Source: an uncultured Ignavibacteriota bacterium
GTDB lineage: Bacteria > Bacteroidota > Ignavibacteria > UBA10030 > UBA8401
Direction of reading: 5' to 3'
DNA length: 60,971 bases
Assembly (NCBI GenBank): GCA_903884005.1
Contig: CAISDA010000046.1
Coordinates: 1-60,971 of the forward strand
Position 1 is the first letter of the stretch; every line of letters begins with the position of its first letter. The notes beneath the pieces are model-generated. The model worked only from the letters and a program-made list of their open reading frames with translations, was not told the origin of the DNA and did no database searches. The position numbers were made by a program, and so were the translations under genes. Positions 25,153-33,165 of this stretch are shown here, in pieces.

Positions 25153-26730
25153 TTACAACGATACCACTTTTACGTCGAGGATGCCGTCTATCGATTCGAT
25201 CTGTTTGATGACGCCGGCCGGAATTTCATTGTCAACGGACATGATCGTGAGCGCTTTTTCTCCGACGCCGGAGCGGCCGAGCGAGAGCCCGGCGATATTG
25301 ATATTCGCAGCGGCGAGCACCCCGCCGACAGACGCGAGCATCCCGGGCCGGTCGATGTTAGTATAGAGGAGCATGACGCCTTCGGGATTGACTTCAAAGA
25401 AATAATTGTCGATGCGCACCAGGCGCGGGTTGGTCGTGCCGAAGACCGTGCCGGAGAGTGTTTTCTTTTCGGCCGTCGTCGAATAGTCCACCGACAGCAG
25501 CTGCAGATAATCTGCGCCGTCGTATTCTTTTTTCTCGCTCACGCGTATGCCCATTTCCCCGGCAATGAACGGCGAATTGACATAGTTGACCGGTTCGCCG
25601 ATGGTCTTCGAAAAAATGCCGTGGAGCACGCCGGCCTTGAGCAGCTCGATATATTTATGGAGGATCTCGCCGCGCACTTCAACGGTGATCTCCTTGAGCG
25701 CGCCCTTCATTGTCTGTCCGATCAGCTTGCCGATCTTTTCGGCGAGCGAGAGAAAGGGCAGTATCTCCTGCGGCTGTCCCGCCTGGAGCGCGACGGCGTT
25801 CACCGCGCCGGCGATGCCGCGGTTGTGAAGCGCGTCGGCGATCTGGTTGGCGATCTGAATGGCGACCTTCTCCTGCGCTTCTTCGGTGGAAGCGCCGAGA
25901 TGCGGCGTCGCGATGACCTTCGGATGCTTCAGGAGCGGATTGTCTTTCGGCGGCTCGACCACGAACACGTCGAGCGCGGCGCCGGCAACGTGGCCGCTTT
26001 CGAGCGCACGCAGGAGCGCGCCCTCGTCCACAATGCCGCCGCGCGCGCAATTGATGATGCGCACTCCTTTTTTGCAGAGCGCGAGCGTCGTGTCGTTCAG
26101 CAGCCCCTTCGTCTCTTCCGTCATCGGCGTGTGCACCGTAATGAAATCGGAGCGGCGATAGATCTCGGCGAGCGACACCAATTCAACGTCGATCTTCGAG
26201 GCCACATCGGCCGCAAGCACTGGATCGAATCCGATGATCGTCATGCCGAACGCGCGGCATCGAGCGGCGACCTCGCGCCCGATCTTGCCGAGGCCGACAA
26301 CGCCGAGTGTCTTGCCGAAGACTTCGGTGCCCATGAATTTTTTCCGTTCCCACTTGCCCGCCACGAGGCTCGCGTACGCCTGGGGAATATTGCGCGAGAG
26401 CGAGAGCAGCATGGAGACCGTATGTTCCGCCGTCGAGATCGTGTTGCCTCCCGGCGTGTTCATGACGATGATGCCGCGGCGCGACGCCGCTTCGCAGTCA
26501 ATATTGTCGACGCCGGCGCCGGCCCGGCCGATGACCTGCATCGAGTCGGCGGCGGCGATGATATCCGCGGTCACCTGCGTTCCGGAGCGAACGACAAGCG
26601 CGGCATACTGTGCGATGCACGCCTTGATTTCATCGGGGGGAAGTCCTGGTTTCGTATCGACGGTGAATCCCTCGCGCGTGAGGATATCCACGCAGCTTTG
26701 TTCGATCGGGTCGGTAATGAGAATTTTCAT
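25153..26730 (-). CDS. serA: D-3-phosphoglycerate dehydrogenase, long form
   Basis: The 525-residue enzyme oxidises 3-phosphoglycerate to 3-phosphohydroxypyruvate, the first step of serine synthesis. The NAD-binding motif is GVVGLGKIG (143-151), with VVRSGTQVT and GRAGAGVDNID in the substrate domain and TPHLGASTEEAQ around the catalytic His. A substrate-binding intervening domain and a C-terminal ACT domain (LLYTNIDRPGMLASVGG, about residues 450-525) complete the 3-domain long form, which in many bacteria is inhibited by serine. It lies 20 nt after a class V aminotransferase gene, and a strong terminator follows it. Confidence 0.97.
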   Translation of the reverse strand: MKILITDPIEQSCVDILTREGFTVDTKPGLPPDEIKACIAQYAALVVRSGTQVTADIIAAADSMQVIGRAGAGVDNIDCEAASRRGIIVMNTPGGNTISTAEHTVSMLLSLSRNIPQAYASLVAGKWERKKFMGTEVFGKTLGVVGLGKIGREVAARCRAFGMTIIGFDPVLAADVASKIDVELVSLAEIYRRSDFITVHTPMTEETKGLLNDTTLALCKKGVRIINCARGGIVDEGALLRALESGHVAGAALDVFVVEPPKDNPLLKHPKVIATPHLGASTEEAQEKVAIQIANQIADALHNRGIAGAVNAVALQAGQPQEILPFLSLAEKIGKLIGQTMKGALKEITVEVRGEILHKYIELLKAGVLHGIFSKTIGEPVNYVNSPFIAGEMGIRVSEKKEYDGADYLQLLSVDYSTTAEKKTLSGTVFGTTNPRLVRIDNYFFEVNPEGVMLLYTNIDRPGMLASVGGVLAAANINIAGLSLGRSGVGEKALTIMSVDNEIPAGVIKQIESIDGILDVKVVSL

Positions 26731-26750
26731 GGTCGTTATGATTTTTTAGT

Positions 26751-27884
26751 TTATTGTTGGAAAGATGTGATGACAGCCTGCACGCCTTTGCCGGTCTCGA
26801 ACACGTAGCCGCATTCCTTGAGCGTCATCTCGAGCGCGGTGATCATCGTCACCATGTCGAATTCGTCGTAGTAGCCGAGATGCGAGAGCCGGAATATTTT
26901 TCCGGCATAATCGTCCTGCCCGCCGGCGATCGTGATGCCGTATTTCGATTTCAGAATCTTATTGAACTGCTTCCATTCCACGCCGGCCGGCAGCCACACG
27001 GGAGTGACGGCGAACGAGGGTGAATCGGAGAAGAGTTTGAGCCCGAGCGCGGTGACGCCGGCCCGGATCCCGTTTGCGAGGCGTTCGTGGCGCGTCCAGA
27101 TATTTTCGATGCCTTCGGCTCTCAGCATTTGCAGCGCCGCATCGACGCCGATGATGAGAGACACGGCAGGCGTCCATGGGGTGTCGTTGCCCTGCCATGA
27201 TTTGACCGCCTTGCGCAGGTCGAAATAAAATTTTGGCAGCGTCGATGATTCCATTTTGTCGATCGCGCGTTTCGACAGCGCGACGAATGCCAGTCCGGGA
27301 GGGATCATCAACCCCTTCTGTGACCCTGTCACGCAGACATCGATGCCCCACTCGTCGAATTTCATTTCATGCGCGCCGACCGCCGTGATGCCGTCGACGC
27401 AGACAAGCGCGTTCGAATTTTCGCGTATCACCTTTGCGATCGACTTCACGTCTGTCGCAGTGCCGGTTGAGGTTTCGCTGTGCACGACGTACACCGCTTT
27501 CGCGTCGGGATGAGCCTTCAGCGCGGCGAGGATCTCATCGGGCGTGACGCCTTTCCCCCACTCGATCTTCAGTTCAACGACGTTCACACCGTAAGCTTTC
27601 GGCATCTTGACCCAGCGCTCGCCGAACTTGCCGCCATTGGCGGTGATGATCGTATCGCCGGGAGAGAAGAGGCTGACGAATGTGGATTCGACGCCGCCGG
27701 TGCCTGAACACGTGAGCACGACGACGGGTTGAATTGTTTGAAAGAGGTATTGAAGATTCTGATGGACGCGCGTAAGGATCTCGCCGAATTCCGGATTGCG
27801 ATGGTGGATGATCGGTTCAGCCATCTTCAGCATGACGGTTTCAGGAACGGGTGTCGGCCCGGGTGTGAAGAGTCTTTTTTTCAT
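26751..27884 (-). CDS. Class V aminotransferase, probable phosphoserine aminotransferase in the serine pathway
   Basis: The 377-residue enzyme is a PLP-dependent class V aminotransferase of the serine-pyruvate/alanine-glyoxylate branch: start LFTPGPTPVPETVM, IIHHRNPEFGEIL, TCSGTGGVEST, VHSETSTGTATDV and DVCVTGSQKGLMIPP with the PLP lysine at 190. Being 20 nt upstream of serA in the same transcript, it probably converts 3-phosphohydroxypyruvate to phosphoserine, replacing the canonical SerC, as reported for archaeal-type enzymes of this family. The alternative is a plain serine-glyoxylate or alanine-glyoxylate enzyme. A ribosome site AAGGA lies before the ATG, and a promoter is found at 27937-27965. 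Confidence 0.88.
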   Translation of the reverse strand: MKKRLFTPGPTPVPETVMLKMAEPIIHHRNPEFGEILTRVHQNLQYLFQTIQPVVVLTCSGTGGVESTFVSLFSPGDTIITANGGKFGERWVKMPKAYGVNVVELKIEWGKGVTPDEILAALKAHPDAKAVYVVHSETSTGTATDVKSIAKVIRENSNALVCVDGITAVGAHEMKFDEWGIDVCVTGSQKGLMIPPGLAFVALSKRAIDKMESSTLPKFYFDLRKAVKSWQGNDTPWTPAVSLIIGVDAALQMLRAEGIENIWTRHERLANGIRAGVTALGLKLFSDSPSFAVTPVWLPAGVEWKQFNKILKSKYGITIAGGQDDYAGKIFRLSHLGYYDEFDMVTMITALEMTLKECGYVFETGKGVQAVITSFQQ

Positions 27885-27936
27885 ACGGGTATCCTTTTGA
27901 TGACGTTCTCGAAGGCAACATTAAGTAGGCAGGAAA

Positions 27937-27965
27937 AAGATACGAGAATTGCAGCAGAGATTCAA
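27937..27965 (-). promoter_or_regulatory. Sigma70-type promoter of the aminotransferase-serA operon
   Basis: On the minus strand TTGAAT (27960-27965), 17-nt spacer, TATCTT (27937-27942); leader of about 45 nt. Confidence 0.6.
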
Positions 27966-28050
27966 GAATTTACGTCGCCGGGTGAGAAAAATAACAGGCT
28001 ATTTCAGACGAAATTGTGCGAATCGACACACAGCAGCTCACACAGACGAT

Positions 28051-28078
28051 TGCAGGGCGAGATACATCACGCCCTGCA
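28051..28078. repeat. GGGCGAGAT-family palindrome
   Basis: TGCAGGGCG (28051-28059) and CGCCCTGCA (28070-28078) enclose GAT-AC-ATC. It lies about 60 nt from the next copy at 28137-28156. Confidence 0.75.
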
Positions 28079-28126
28079 GTGCATAAACAGAATTTGAAAG
28101 GCACCGTTATGCCGCACCGCCGACCA

Positions 28127-28156
28127 CAAAAAAAAAGGGCGAGATGAATCTCGCCC
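28127..28156 (-). terminator. Terminator of engB made from a GGGCGAGAT palindrome
   Basis: On the minus strand GGGCGAGAT-TC-ATCTCGCCC (28137-28156) is followed by a run of ten T, 25 nt after the engB stop codon. This copy of the dispersed repeat is a textbook rho-independent terminator and closes the ribosomal cluster transcript. Confidence 0.85.
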
Positions 28157-28181
28157 TGCAATGTGTAGAAAGTGTCGTCGA

Positions 28182-28814
28182 TTATGCCACGGCGTGTATG
28201 AGTGCTTTGCCCGAGGGGATTCCCTTTTGCTCTACGTGATCCTCGACGGCTTTGAGCAGATCGTGGCGGCCGTCCCCGTTGAGCGCCGAGAAAGGGAAAA
28301 TACCGGCCATGTATTTATACTTGCTCAGGAGCGCGGTCACATCGGCGGTCTGAGCCAGAAGTTTGCCGTGGGGCAGTTTGTCCGCCTTGGTGAGCACGAG
28401 CACAAACGGCACTTTGAAGAAATCGAGCCAGCCGATCATCGTCATGTCGAGTTCGGTCGGACCGAGTCTGGCGTCGACGATCTGCACGGCGAGGGCGATC
28501 TGCTTTCTGTTATGGAAGAACTCTTCGATGAGCGAAGTCCATCCGGCCTTGACGTGTTCGGCAACTTTTGCGTAACCGTAGCCCGGGAGATCCACAAAAT
28601 AGAGTTCTTTGTTGATGAGGTAATAGTTCAGCTCCCGGGTTTTACCGGGAGTGGAGCTCACCCTGGCGATGCTTTTCCGGTTGCAGAGCTTATTCAACAG
28701 TGAGGACTTGCCGACGTTCGACCGGCCGATAAAGACAATTTCCGGAAGATTATTCTTCGGCAATTGTTTCAGGTTGGCGACACCGACGACAAAATCAATG
28801 GATGTTATTTTCAT
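28182..28814 (-). CDS. engB: Ribosome-biogenesis GTPase EngB (YsxC/YihA)
   Basis: The 210-residue product is a small GTPase needed for assembly of the large ribosomal subunit. The G1 loop is GRSNVGKSSL (30-39), the switch region STPGKTRELNYY is at 54-65, G3 is DLPGYGYAKV (75-84) and G4 is LVLTKADKL. The length matches the family. It follows rplQ with a strong hairpin in the gap, so it is probably on the same or a partly attenuated transcript, which fits its role. The stop codon is followed by a terminator derived from a dispersed palindrome. Confidence 0.96.
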   Translation of the reverse strand: MKITSIDFVVGVANLKQLPKNNLPEIVFIGRSNVGKSSLLNKLCNRKSIARVSSTPGKTRELNYYLINKELYFVDLPGYGYAKVAEHVKAGWTSLIEEFFHNRKQIALAVQIVDARLGPTELDMTMIGWLDFFKVPFVLVLTKADKLPHGKLLAQTADVTALLSKYKYMAGIFPFSALNGDGRHDLLKAVEDHVEQKGIPSGKALIHAVA

Positions 28815-28860
28815 ACTGTCAGGACATTAACGGAGCGACTGTGTGGGAGACTTACTAACA

Positions 28861-28888
28861 GCAAAGGATAGCATGCGCTATCCTTTGC
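28861..28888 (-). terminator. Perfect 12-bp hairpin between rplQ and engB
   Basis: GCAAAGGATAGC (28861-28872), ATGC loop, GCTATCCTTTGC (28877-28888), 10 nt after the rplQ stop. On the minus strand it is followed by TGTTAGTAAG, only weakly T-rich, so partial termination or 3'-end protection is more likely than a full stop. Confidence 0.6.
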
Positions 28889-28898
28889 GTTCACTGCA

Positions 28899-29411
28899 TT
28901 AAGCCTTTTCTTCAGCCGGCGCAGCAGCAGCCTGCGGAGCCGTATCGGTTTGTTTCTTCTGGTTGACACGTGCGCGGCGGTCGCGTTTCGGTTTCGCCGG
29001 CGCCTTGGTTTCTTCCTGCGCGATATTATAGTCGACTAATTCGAGCAAGGCGATATGAGCGCCGTCGCCGAGGCGCTGGCCCAATTTCACCACGCGCGTA
29101 TAGCCGCCCGGACGGGTCGCCACTTTTTGGGCGATCTCGTTGAAGAGCACCTTCACGACATCTTTGTCGTGAATGAACTTCGCGACTTCGCGGCGCGCAT
29201 GCACGTTCTTCGGTCCACCCTCGACCTCGTTGGCAACCGCGTTCTTCGCGCGGGTGATGATCTTTTCAACGACCATCCGTGTTTCTTTTGCCTTTGCAAG
29301 CGTGGTGCGGATTTTTTTGTGACGCAGCACAGAGGTGCACAATGCGCTTAATGTTGCTTTGCGATGGCTTGCGGTGCGGCTGAGTTTTCGTCCTGATCTA
29401 CCGTGTATCAT
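28899..29411 (-). CDS. rplQ: Ribosomal protein L17 with a C-terminal extension
   Basis: The 170-residue L17 has the standard core of about 120 residues (MIHGRSGRKLSRTASHRKA, TLAKAKETRMVVEKIITRA, YTRVVKLGQRLGDGAHIALLELV) and then a 45-residue Lys/Ala/Glu-rich tail (APAKPKRDRRARVNQ..). Tails of this kind are common in Bacteroidota L17. The protein lines the outer rim of the peptide exit tunnel in the large subunit. It follows rpoA by 14 nt and is the last ribosomal protein gene of the alpha group. A ribosome site AGGGA lies before the ATG. Confidence 0.97.
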   Translation of the reverse strand: MIHGRSGRKLSRTASHRKATLSALCTSVLRHKKIRTTLAKAKETRMVVEKIITRAKNAVANEVEGGPKNVHARREVAKFIHDKDVVKVLFNEIAQKVATRPGGYTRVVKLGQRLGDGAHIALLELVDYNIAQEETKAPAKPKRDRRARVNQKKQTDTAPQAAAAPAEEKA

Positions 29412-29425
29412 GAAAAGTCCCTTTG

Positions 29426-30412
29426 TTAATCACTGTCTTTCAAATATTTGTCTACATCCATCCCAAAGATAAGCCCATGCTCTTCAACGATCGCCGAAAG
29501 TTCCGCAAGCGACTTGCGTCCGAAATTGCGGAACTTCAGAAGTTCCCCTTCGTCCTTGCCCACGAGATCGGCAATGGTGCGAATATCGGCTGCGCGGAGG
29601 CAGTTGTGCGACCGAACGGAAAGTTCGAGGTCGTCGACATTCGTTTTCAATATTTTTCTGATGCGCGCGAATTCCGCATCCATCTCGACCTCTTCCTTAT
29701 CAGTCTCGGGTTCAGCGTCGAAGTTGATAAAGAGCTGAATGTGGTCGCGCAGGAGCTTGCCTGCATACGTGACCGCTTCCTGCGGCGTCATGGAGCCGTC
29801 GGTGTCGATCTCAAGCCGAAGCTTTTCGTAATCGGTCTGCTGTCCCACGCGTGTCGTCTCGACGAAGTACCGCACGTTCACGATCGGGGTGAAGACCGAA
29901 TCGATGGCGACGGTGCCGAGCGGCTGGTCGGGTGACTTGTTCTCTTCGCTTGTCACATATCCCTTGCCGCGGCCGATGCGGAATTCGATCTCGAAATCCG
30001 CGTCCTTGTTAAGAGTCGCGATATGGTGTTCGGGGTTCTGGATTTCGCAATCCGGATTCGCCGTCTGAATGTCGCCTGCGGTGAATTTTCCGGGGCCCTT
30101 CAGGTGCACGACAGCCTTGCCGACCTTTTTATTGGTCGCCTTGATGCGCACTTCCTTCAGGTTGAGGACCATATCCGACACATCTTCGACGATGCCGGGC
30201 AGCGTCGAGAATTCGTGGACAATGCCGTCGATTTTAATTGCCGTTATTGCAAAGCCGGGAAGGGAGCTCAGCAGCACGCGCCGAAAGGCGTTGCCGATCG
30301 TGACGCCGAATCCTTTTTCCAGCGGTTGGACAATGAATCTGCCGAAGCGGGGAGTACTGGAGGTTTCTTCCAGCACGATACCCTCGGGCATTTGAAAATT
30401 TACTGTGCTCAT
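29426..30412 (-). CDS. rpoA: RNA polymerase alpha subunit
   Basis: The 328-residue alpha subunit has the N-terminal dimerisation domain (FIVQPLEKGFGVTIGNAFRR, LLSSLPGFAITAIKIDGI, HEFSTLPGIVEDVSDM) and the C-terminal domain that contacts promoter DNA and activators (LELSVRSHNCLRAADIRTI, LLKFRNFGRKSLAELSAIV). The length is normal. It lies 41 nt after rpsD and 14 nt before rplQ, the usual alpha-operon order. ATG 30412 has only a weak ribosome site (GAGAC). The C-terminal domain matches a cell using sigma70-type promoters with upstream elements, although none were identified. Confidence 0.98.
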   Translation of the reverse strand: MSTVNFQMPEGIVLEETSSTPRFGRFIVQPLEKGFGVTIGNAFRRVLLSSLPGFAITAIKIDGIVHEFSTLPGIVEDVSDMVLNLKEVRIKATNKKVGKAVVHLKGPGKFTAGDIQTANPDCEIQNPEHHIATLNKDADFEIEFRIGRGKGYVTSEENKSPDQPLGTVAIDSVFTPIVNVRYFVETTRVGQQTDYEKLRLEIDTDGSMTPQEAVTYAGKLLRDHIQLFINFDAEPETDKEEVEMDAEFARIRKILKTNVDDLELSVRSHNCLRAADIRTIADLVGKDEGELLKFRNFGRKSLAELSAIVEEHGLIFGMDVDKYLKDSD

Positions 30413-30453
30413 GAACGAGTCTCGCTTTCAGGTTAAGAACAATTGTGTGTCGC

Positions 30454-31083
30454 TTACTTGGAGTACAATTCGACGACCAACTGTTCGTTTGCGGGCAGCG
30501 GAATATCGGCGCGTTCCGGAATCTGCAGGAACGTTCCAGCCAAATTGGCTTTGTCCAAGCTGAGCCATGGCAGCATGCTGCCATCTTTCATGCGCTTCAT
30601 CGACCCGTGGATGACGTCCAGCTTCTTGCTCTTGTCATTCACGCGGATCACATCGCCCGCATCAAGCAAATACGACGGGATGTTGACCGGCATATTATTG
30701 ATGGAGAAGTGCCCGTGCGTGATGAGCTGGCGCGCGGTCTTGCGCGACGGCGCAAAGCCCATGCGGAACACGACATTATCCAAGCGGCGTTCGAGCAGCT
30801 TCACGAGCGCATCGGCAGTCTTGCCGGTGGTGCGAAGGGCTTTCTCGAAGTAGTTCCTGAATTGCGATTCGAGGAGTCCGTACATGCGCCGGATCTTCTG
30901 CTTTTCGCGCAGCTGAATTCCGTATTCTGAAATTTTTGCGCGGCGCGATTGGCCGTGCTGACCGGGCGCATAGTTGCGCCGTTCGATCGGGCATTTGTCT
31001 GTGAAGCACTTTGCGCCTTTCAAGAACAATTTCTGTTTCTCGCGTCGGCACAGCTTGCAACTGGCATCTATGTATCTTGCCAT
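30454..31083 (-). CDS. rpsD: Ribosomal protein S4, zinc-binding form
   Basis: The 209-residue S4 binds 16S rRNA early in small-subunit assembly. It is the cysteine-plus form: ASCKLCRREKQKLF and KCFTDKCPIERRNYAPGQHG supply four Cys near residues 8, 11, 25 and 30, which hold zinc. The S4 RNA-binding domain (RRLDNVVFRMGFAPSRKTAR, ITHGHFSINNMPVNIPSY) follows. AAAGGA precedes ATG 31083. In many bacteria S4 represses its own operon by binding the leader upstream of rpsM; the short gap here (31934-31980) shows no obvious pseudoknot. Confidence 0.98.
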   Translation of the reverse strand: MARYIDASCKLCRREKQKLFLKGAKCFTDKCPIERRNYAPGQHGQSRRAKISEYGIQLREKQKIRRMYGLLESQFRNYFEKALRTTGKTADALVKLLERRLDNVVFRMGFAPSRKTARQLITHGHFSINNMPVNIPSYLLDAGDVIRVNDKSKKLDVIHGSMKRMKDGSMLPWLSLDKANLAGTFLQIPERADIPLPANEQLVVELYSK

Positions 31084-31126
31084 GCGTTCTCTTTTCCTTT
31101 ACCAATGAAATATGGGTAGATGATTC

Positions 31127-31528
31127 TTACACTCTGCGTCGTTTGGGCGGACGGCAGCCGTTATGCGGGATCGGCGTCACGTCGCGTATCACGGTGACTT
31201 CCAAACCGGCAGTCTGCAGGGCGCGGATGGCTGCTTCGCGGCCCGAACCGGGGCCCTTGACGAAGACTTCGACCTTGCGAAGGCCGACATCGTGCGCTTC
31301 TTTTGCCGCCGCATCGGCCGAGACCTGCGCGGCGAAGGGTGTATTTTTTCGCGACCCCTTGAATCCGTTCTTGCCGGCGGACGACCATGCAATGGCGTTG
31401 CCGTAGGAATCGGTGATGGTCACGATCACATTGTTGAACGTTGCCTTGATGAAGGCCTTGCCGTTCACGTCAACGTGAATTTTCTTTTTCTTTTTAGCCG
31501 CGGTGTTGCTTGCTTGCGCTTTAGCCAC
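31127..31528 (-). CDS. rpsK: Ribosomal protein S11
   Basis: The 133-residue S11 sits on the platform of the small subunit near the mRNA exit. The core is unmistakable: [57 protein letters not shown] and the basic end [13 protein letters not shown] lysine run (KKKKK) near residues 12-16 is typical of the N-terminal tail. The start is GTG at 31528, with AAAGG about 7 nt upstream; no ATG is available in frame. It lies 21 nt after rpsM. Confidence 0.98.
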   Translation of the reverse strand: MAKAQASNTAAKKKKKIHVDVNGKAFIKATFNNVIVTITDSYGNAIAWSSAGKNGFKGSRKNTPFAAQVSADAAAKEAHDVGLRKVEVFVKGPGSGREAAIRALQTAGLEVTVIRDVTPIPHNGCRPPKRRRV

Positions 31529-31549
31529 GTATGTACCTTTCTAACGAAA

Positions 31550-31933
31550 TTATTTCTTAGCTGCTACTTTTTTCTTCCCTGCCACTGTCTTACGTTTTCC
31601 TTTACGAGTGCGGGAGTTCGTGCGTGTACGCTGTCCGCGCACCGGCAACCCTTTACGGTGCCGCAGGCCGCGATACGATCCGATATCCATCAAGCGTTTG
31701 ATGTTCATCTGCATTTCGGCACGCATCGCCCCTTCGGTCTTATAGTCCGATTGGATGATCGTACGAATCTTATTGACCTCTTCATCGGTCAGATCGCCGA
31801 TGTGCTTGTTGACATCGATCCCCGCTTTGGCGAGAATTTCCTTCGCCGTCGTCTTGCCAATTCCGTAAATATAGGTCAAGCCGATTTCGGATCGTTTGTT
31901 TTTCGGTAAATCTACACCAGCAATACGAGCCAC
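31550..31933 (-). CDS. rpsM: Ribosomal protein S13
   Basis: The 127-residue S13 lies in the head of the small subunit and contacts the P-site tRNA. It carries the helix-two-turn-helix region ([19 protein letters not shown]), the middle [19 protein letters not shown] and the basic tail with [20 protein letters not shown] and a lysine-rich end. The start is GTG at 31933, with AGGAGAG upstream, instead of ATG. It opens the alpha group (rpsM, rpsK, rpsD, rpoA, rplQ) after rpmJ, a common bacterial order. Confidence 0.98.
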   Translation of the reverse strand: MARIAGVDLPKNKRSEIGLTYIYGIGKTTAKEILAKAGIDVNKHIGDLTDEEVNKIRTIIQSDYKTEGAMRAEMQMNIKRLMDIGSYRGLRHRKGLPVRGQRTRTNSRTRKGKRKTVAGKKKVAAKK

Positions 31934-31980
31934 TGATTACTCTCCTAAAAAAATCGTGTACAGCAATTTGTTAGTTATGC

Positions 31981-32094
31981 TTAGCCTTGCCGCTGTTTGT
32001 GCTTAGGATTTTTGCAGATCACTTTCACAACGCCTTTGCGGCGGATGATCTTGCAGTTGTCGCACAACTTTTTGACTGATGCTCGGACTTTCAT
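31981..32094 (-). CDS. rpmJ: Ribosomal protein L36, zinc-ribbon form
   Basis: This 37-residue gene is easily missed for its size. The translation is [19 protein letters not shown] followed by a segment ending [10 protein letters not shown]. Cys11, Cys14, Cys27 and His32 form the zinc ribbon of the cysteine-plus L36, a small protein of the large subunit. It stands between infA and rpsM, the standard place in bacterial spc operons. The ATG at 32094 and stop TAA at 31981-31983 leave a 48-nt gap to rpsM. Confidence 0.95.
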   Translation of the reverse strand: MKVRASVKKLCDNCKIIRRKGVVKVICKNPKHKQRQG

Positions 32095-32135
32095 AATCGT
32101 AGTATTCCTTCGCCATCGCTTCTTGTGAGCGACTC

Positions 32136-32354
32136 TTATTTATAACGATACGTAATTCTGCCTTTTGTCAAATCGTACGGCGACAGTTCGACAGTGACCT
32201 TATCGCCGACCAGGATTTTTATAAAATGCATCCGCATTTTGCCGGAGATATGGGCAAGAATTTCATGTCCGTTGTCCAACTTTACTCTGAAGTATGCGTT
32301 GGGCAATGTGTCTGTAATCGTGCCGTCTACCTTTATCGCGTCCTGCTTGGCCAT
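32136..32354 (-). CDS. infA: Translation initiation factor IF-1
   Basis: The 72-residue IF-1 is a single OB fold that blocks the ribosomal A site during initiation and assists IF-2 and IF-3. The typical segments are [57 protein letters not shown] and the end [10 protein letters not shown]. Length and sequence are standard. It lies 22 nt after map and 41 nt before rpmJ, in the usual secY-map-infA-rpmJ order. No strong ribosome site is seen before ATG 32354 in AT-rich sequence. Confidence 0.98.
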   Translation of the reverse strand: MAKQDAIKVDGTITDTLPNAYFRVKLDNGHEILAHISGKMRMHFIKILVGDKVTVELSPYDLTKGRITYRYK

Positions 32355-32376
32355 TTATAAAAATTCTCTCGGAACC

Positions 32377-33141
32377 TTATTTGGTTAAAATTTCAGCTTT
32401 TCCTTTGCGCACAACCACTGTGTGCTCGAAGTGCGCCGACGGGAAGCCGTCGTATGTCAGCACCGTCCATCCGTCGTGTGCGGTGCGCACCTTATGGGTG
32501 CCCATATTCACCATAGGTTCGATCGCTATGGTCATACCTTCGCACAATTTCAATCCGATATTTTTCCGTCCGTAATTCGGAACATTGGGCGGTTCGTGCA
32601 GCGATTTCCCAACGCCGTGTCCGCATAATTCCCTGACTACGGAATATCCGGCTGCTTCCACATATGTCTGAACGGCATGTCCGATATCGCCCACCTTGTT
32701 GCCGTCGATCGCCGCTTCCACCGCTTTGGCCAGGGACTCCTGCGTGATGCGCATGAGCCGTTCCTTGTCCTGCGAGATCCTGCCGACGGGAAATGTGTAT
32801 GCGCCATCGCCGACGAAGCCGTTTTTCTTTACACCCACATCGATGGAAACAATTTCTCCATCCTTTAATATACGCATTCCCGGGATGCCATGCACTACTT
32901 CATTGTCCACCGAGACACATAAAGTTGCGGGGAACAAATTGTCGGGTTCGAACCCGTATCCCTTGAACACCGGGACGCCTCCGCAGCTGAGGATGAAGTC
33001 CTCGGCGATCCTGTCCAGCATTCCCGTTGTCACGCCGGGCTGAATTGAAGCCCCGACCAATTTCAACACCTGTGCAACGATTGCGCTGCTTTCGCGCATC
33101 AACTCGATCTCAGCTTCACTTTTAATAGAGGGAGCGCCCAT
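32377..33141 (-). CDS. map: Methionine aminopeptidase, type I
   Basis: The 254-residue enzyme removes the initiator methionine from new proteins. The five metal ligands of the pita-bread fold are visible in order: SIDVGVKKNGFVGDGAYTF (two Asp), GHGVGKSLHEPPNVPNYG (His), GMTIAIEPMVNMG (Glu) and the last in AHFEHTVVVRKG (Glu). Length fits a type I enzyme without a zinc-finger extension. It lies between secY and infA; adenylate kinase, often found between secY and map, is absent. ATG 33141 is followed by 22 nt before the next gene. Confidence 0.97.
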   Translation of the reverse strand: MGAPSIKSEAEIELMRESSAIVAQVLKLVGASIQPGVTTGMLDRIAEDFILSCGGVPVFKGYGFEPDNLFPATLCVSVDNEVVHGIPGMRILKDGEIVSIDVGVKKNGFVGDGAYTFPVGRISQDKERLMRITQESLAKAVEAAIDGNKVGDIGHAVQTYVEAAGYSVVRELCGHGVGKSLHEPPNVPNYGRKNIGLKLCEGMTIAIEPMVNMGTHKVRTAHDGWTVLTYDGFPSAHFEHTVVVRKGKAEILTK

Positions 33142-33165
33142 ACACGTTGTGTCCGGTTCGCCGTC

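Noticed and set aside
24619-26808. A 729-codon plus-strand open frame opposite serA and its neighbour
   Set aside because: It runs across two real minus-strand genes and a terminator and has no domain-like features.
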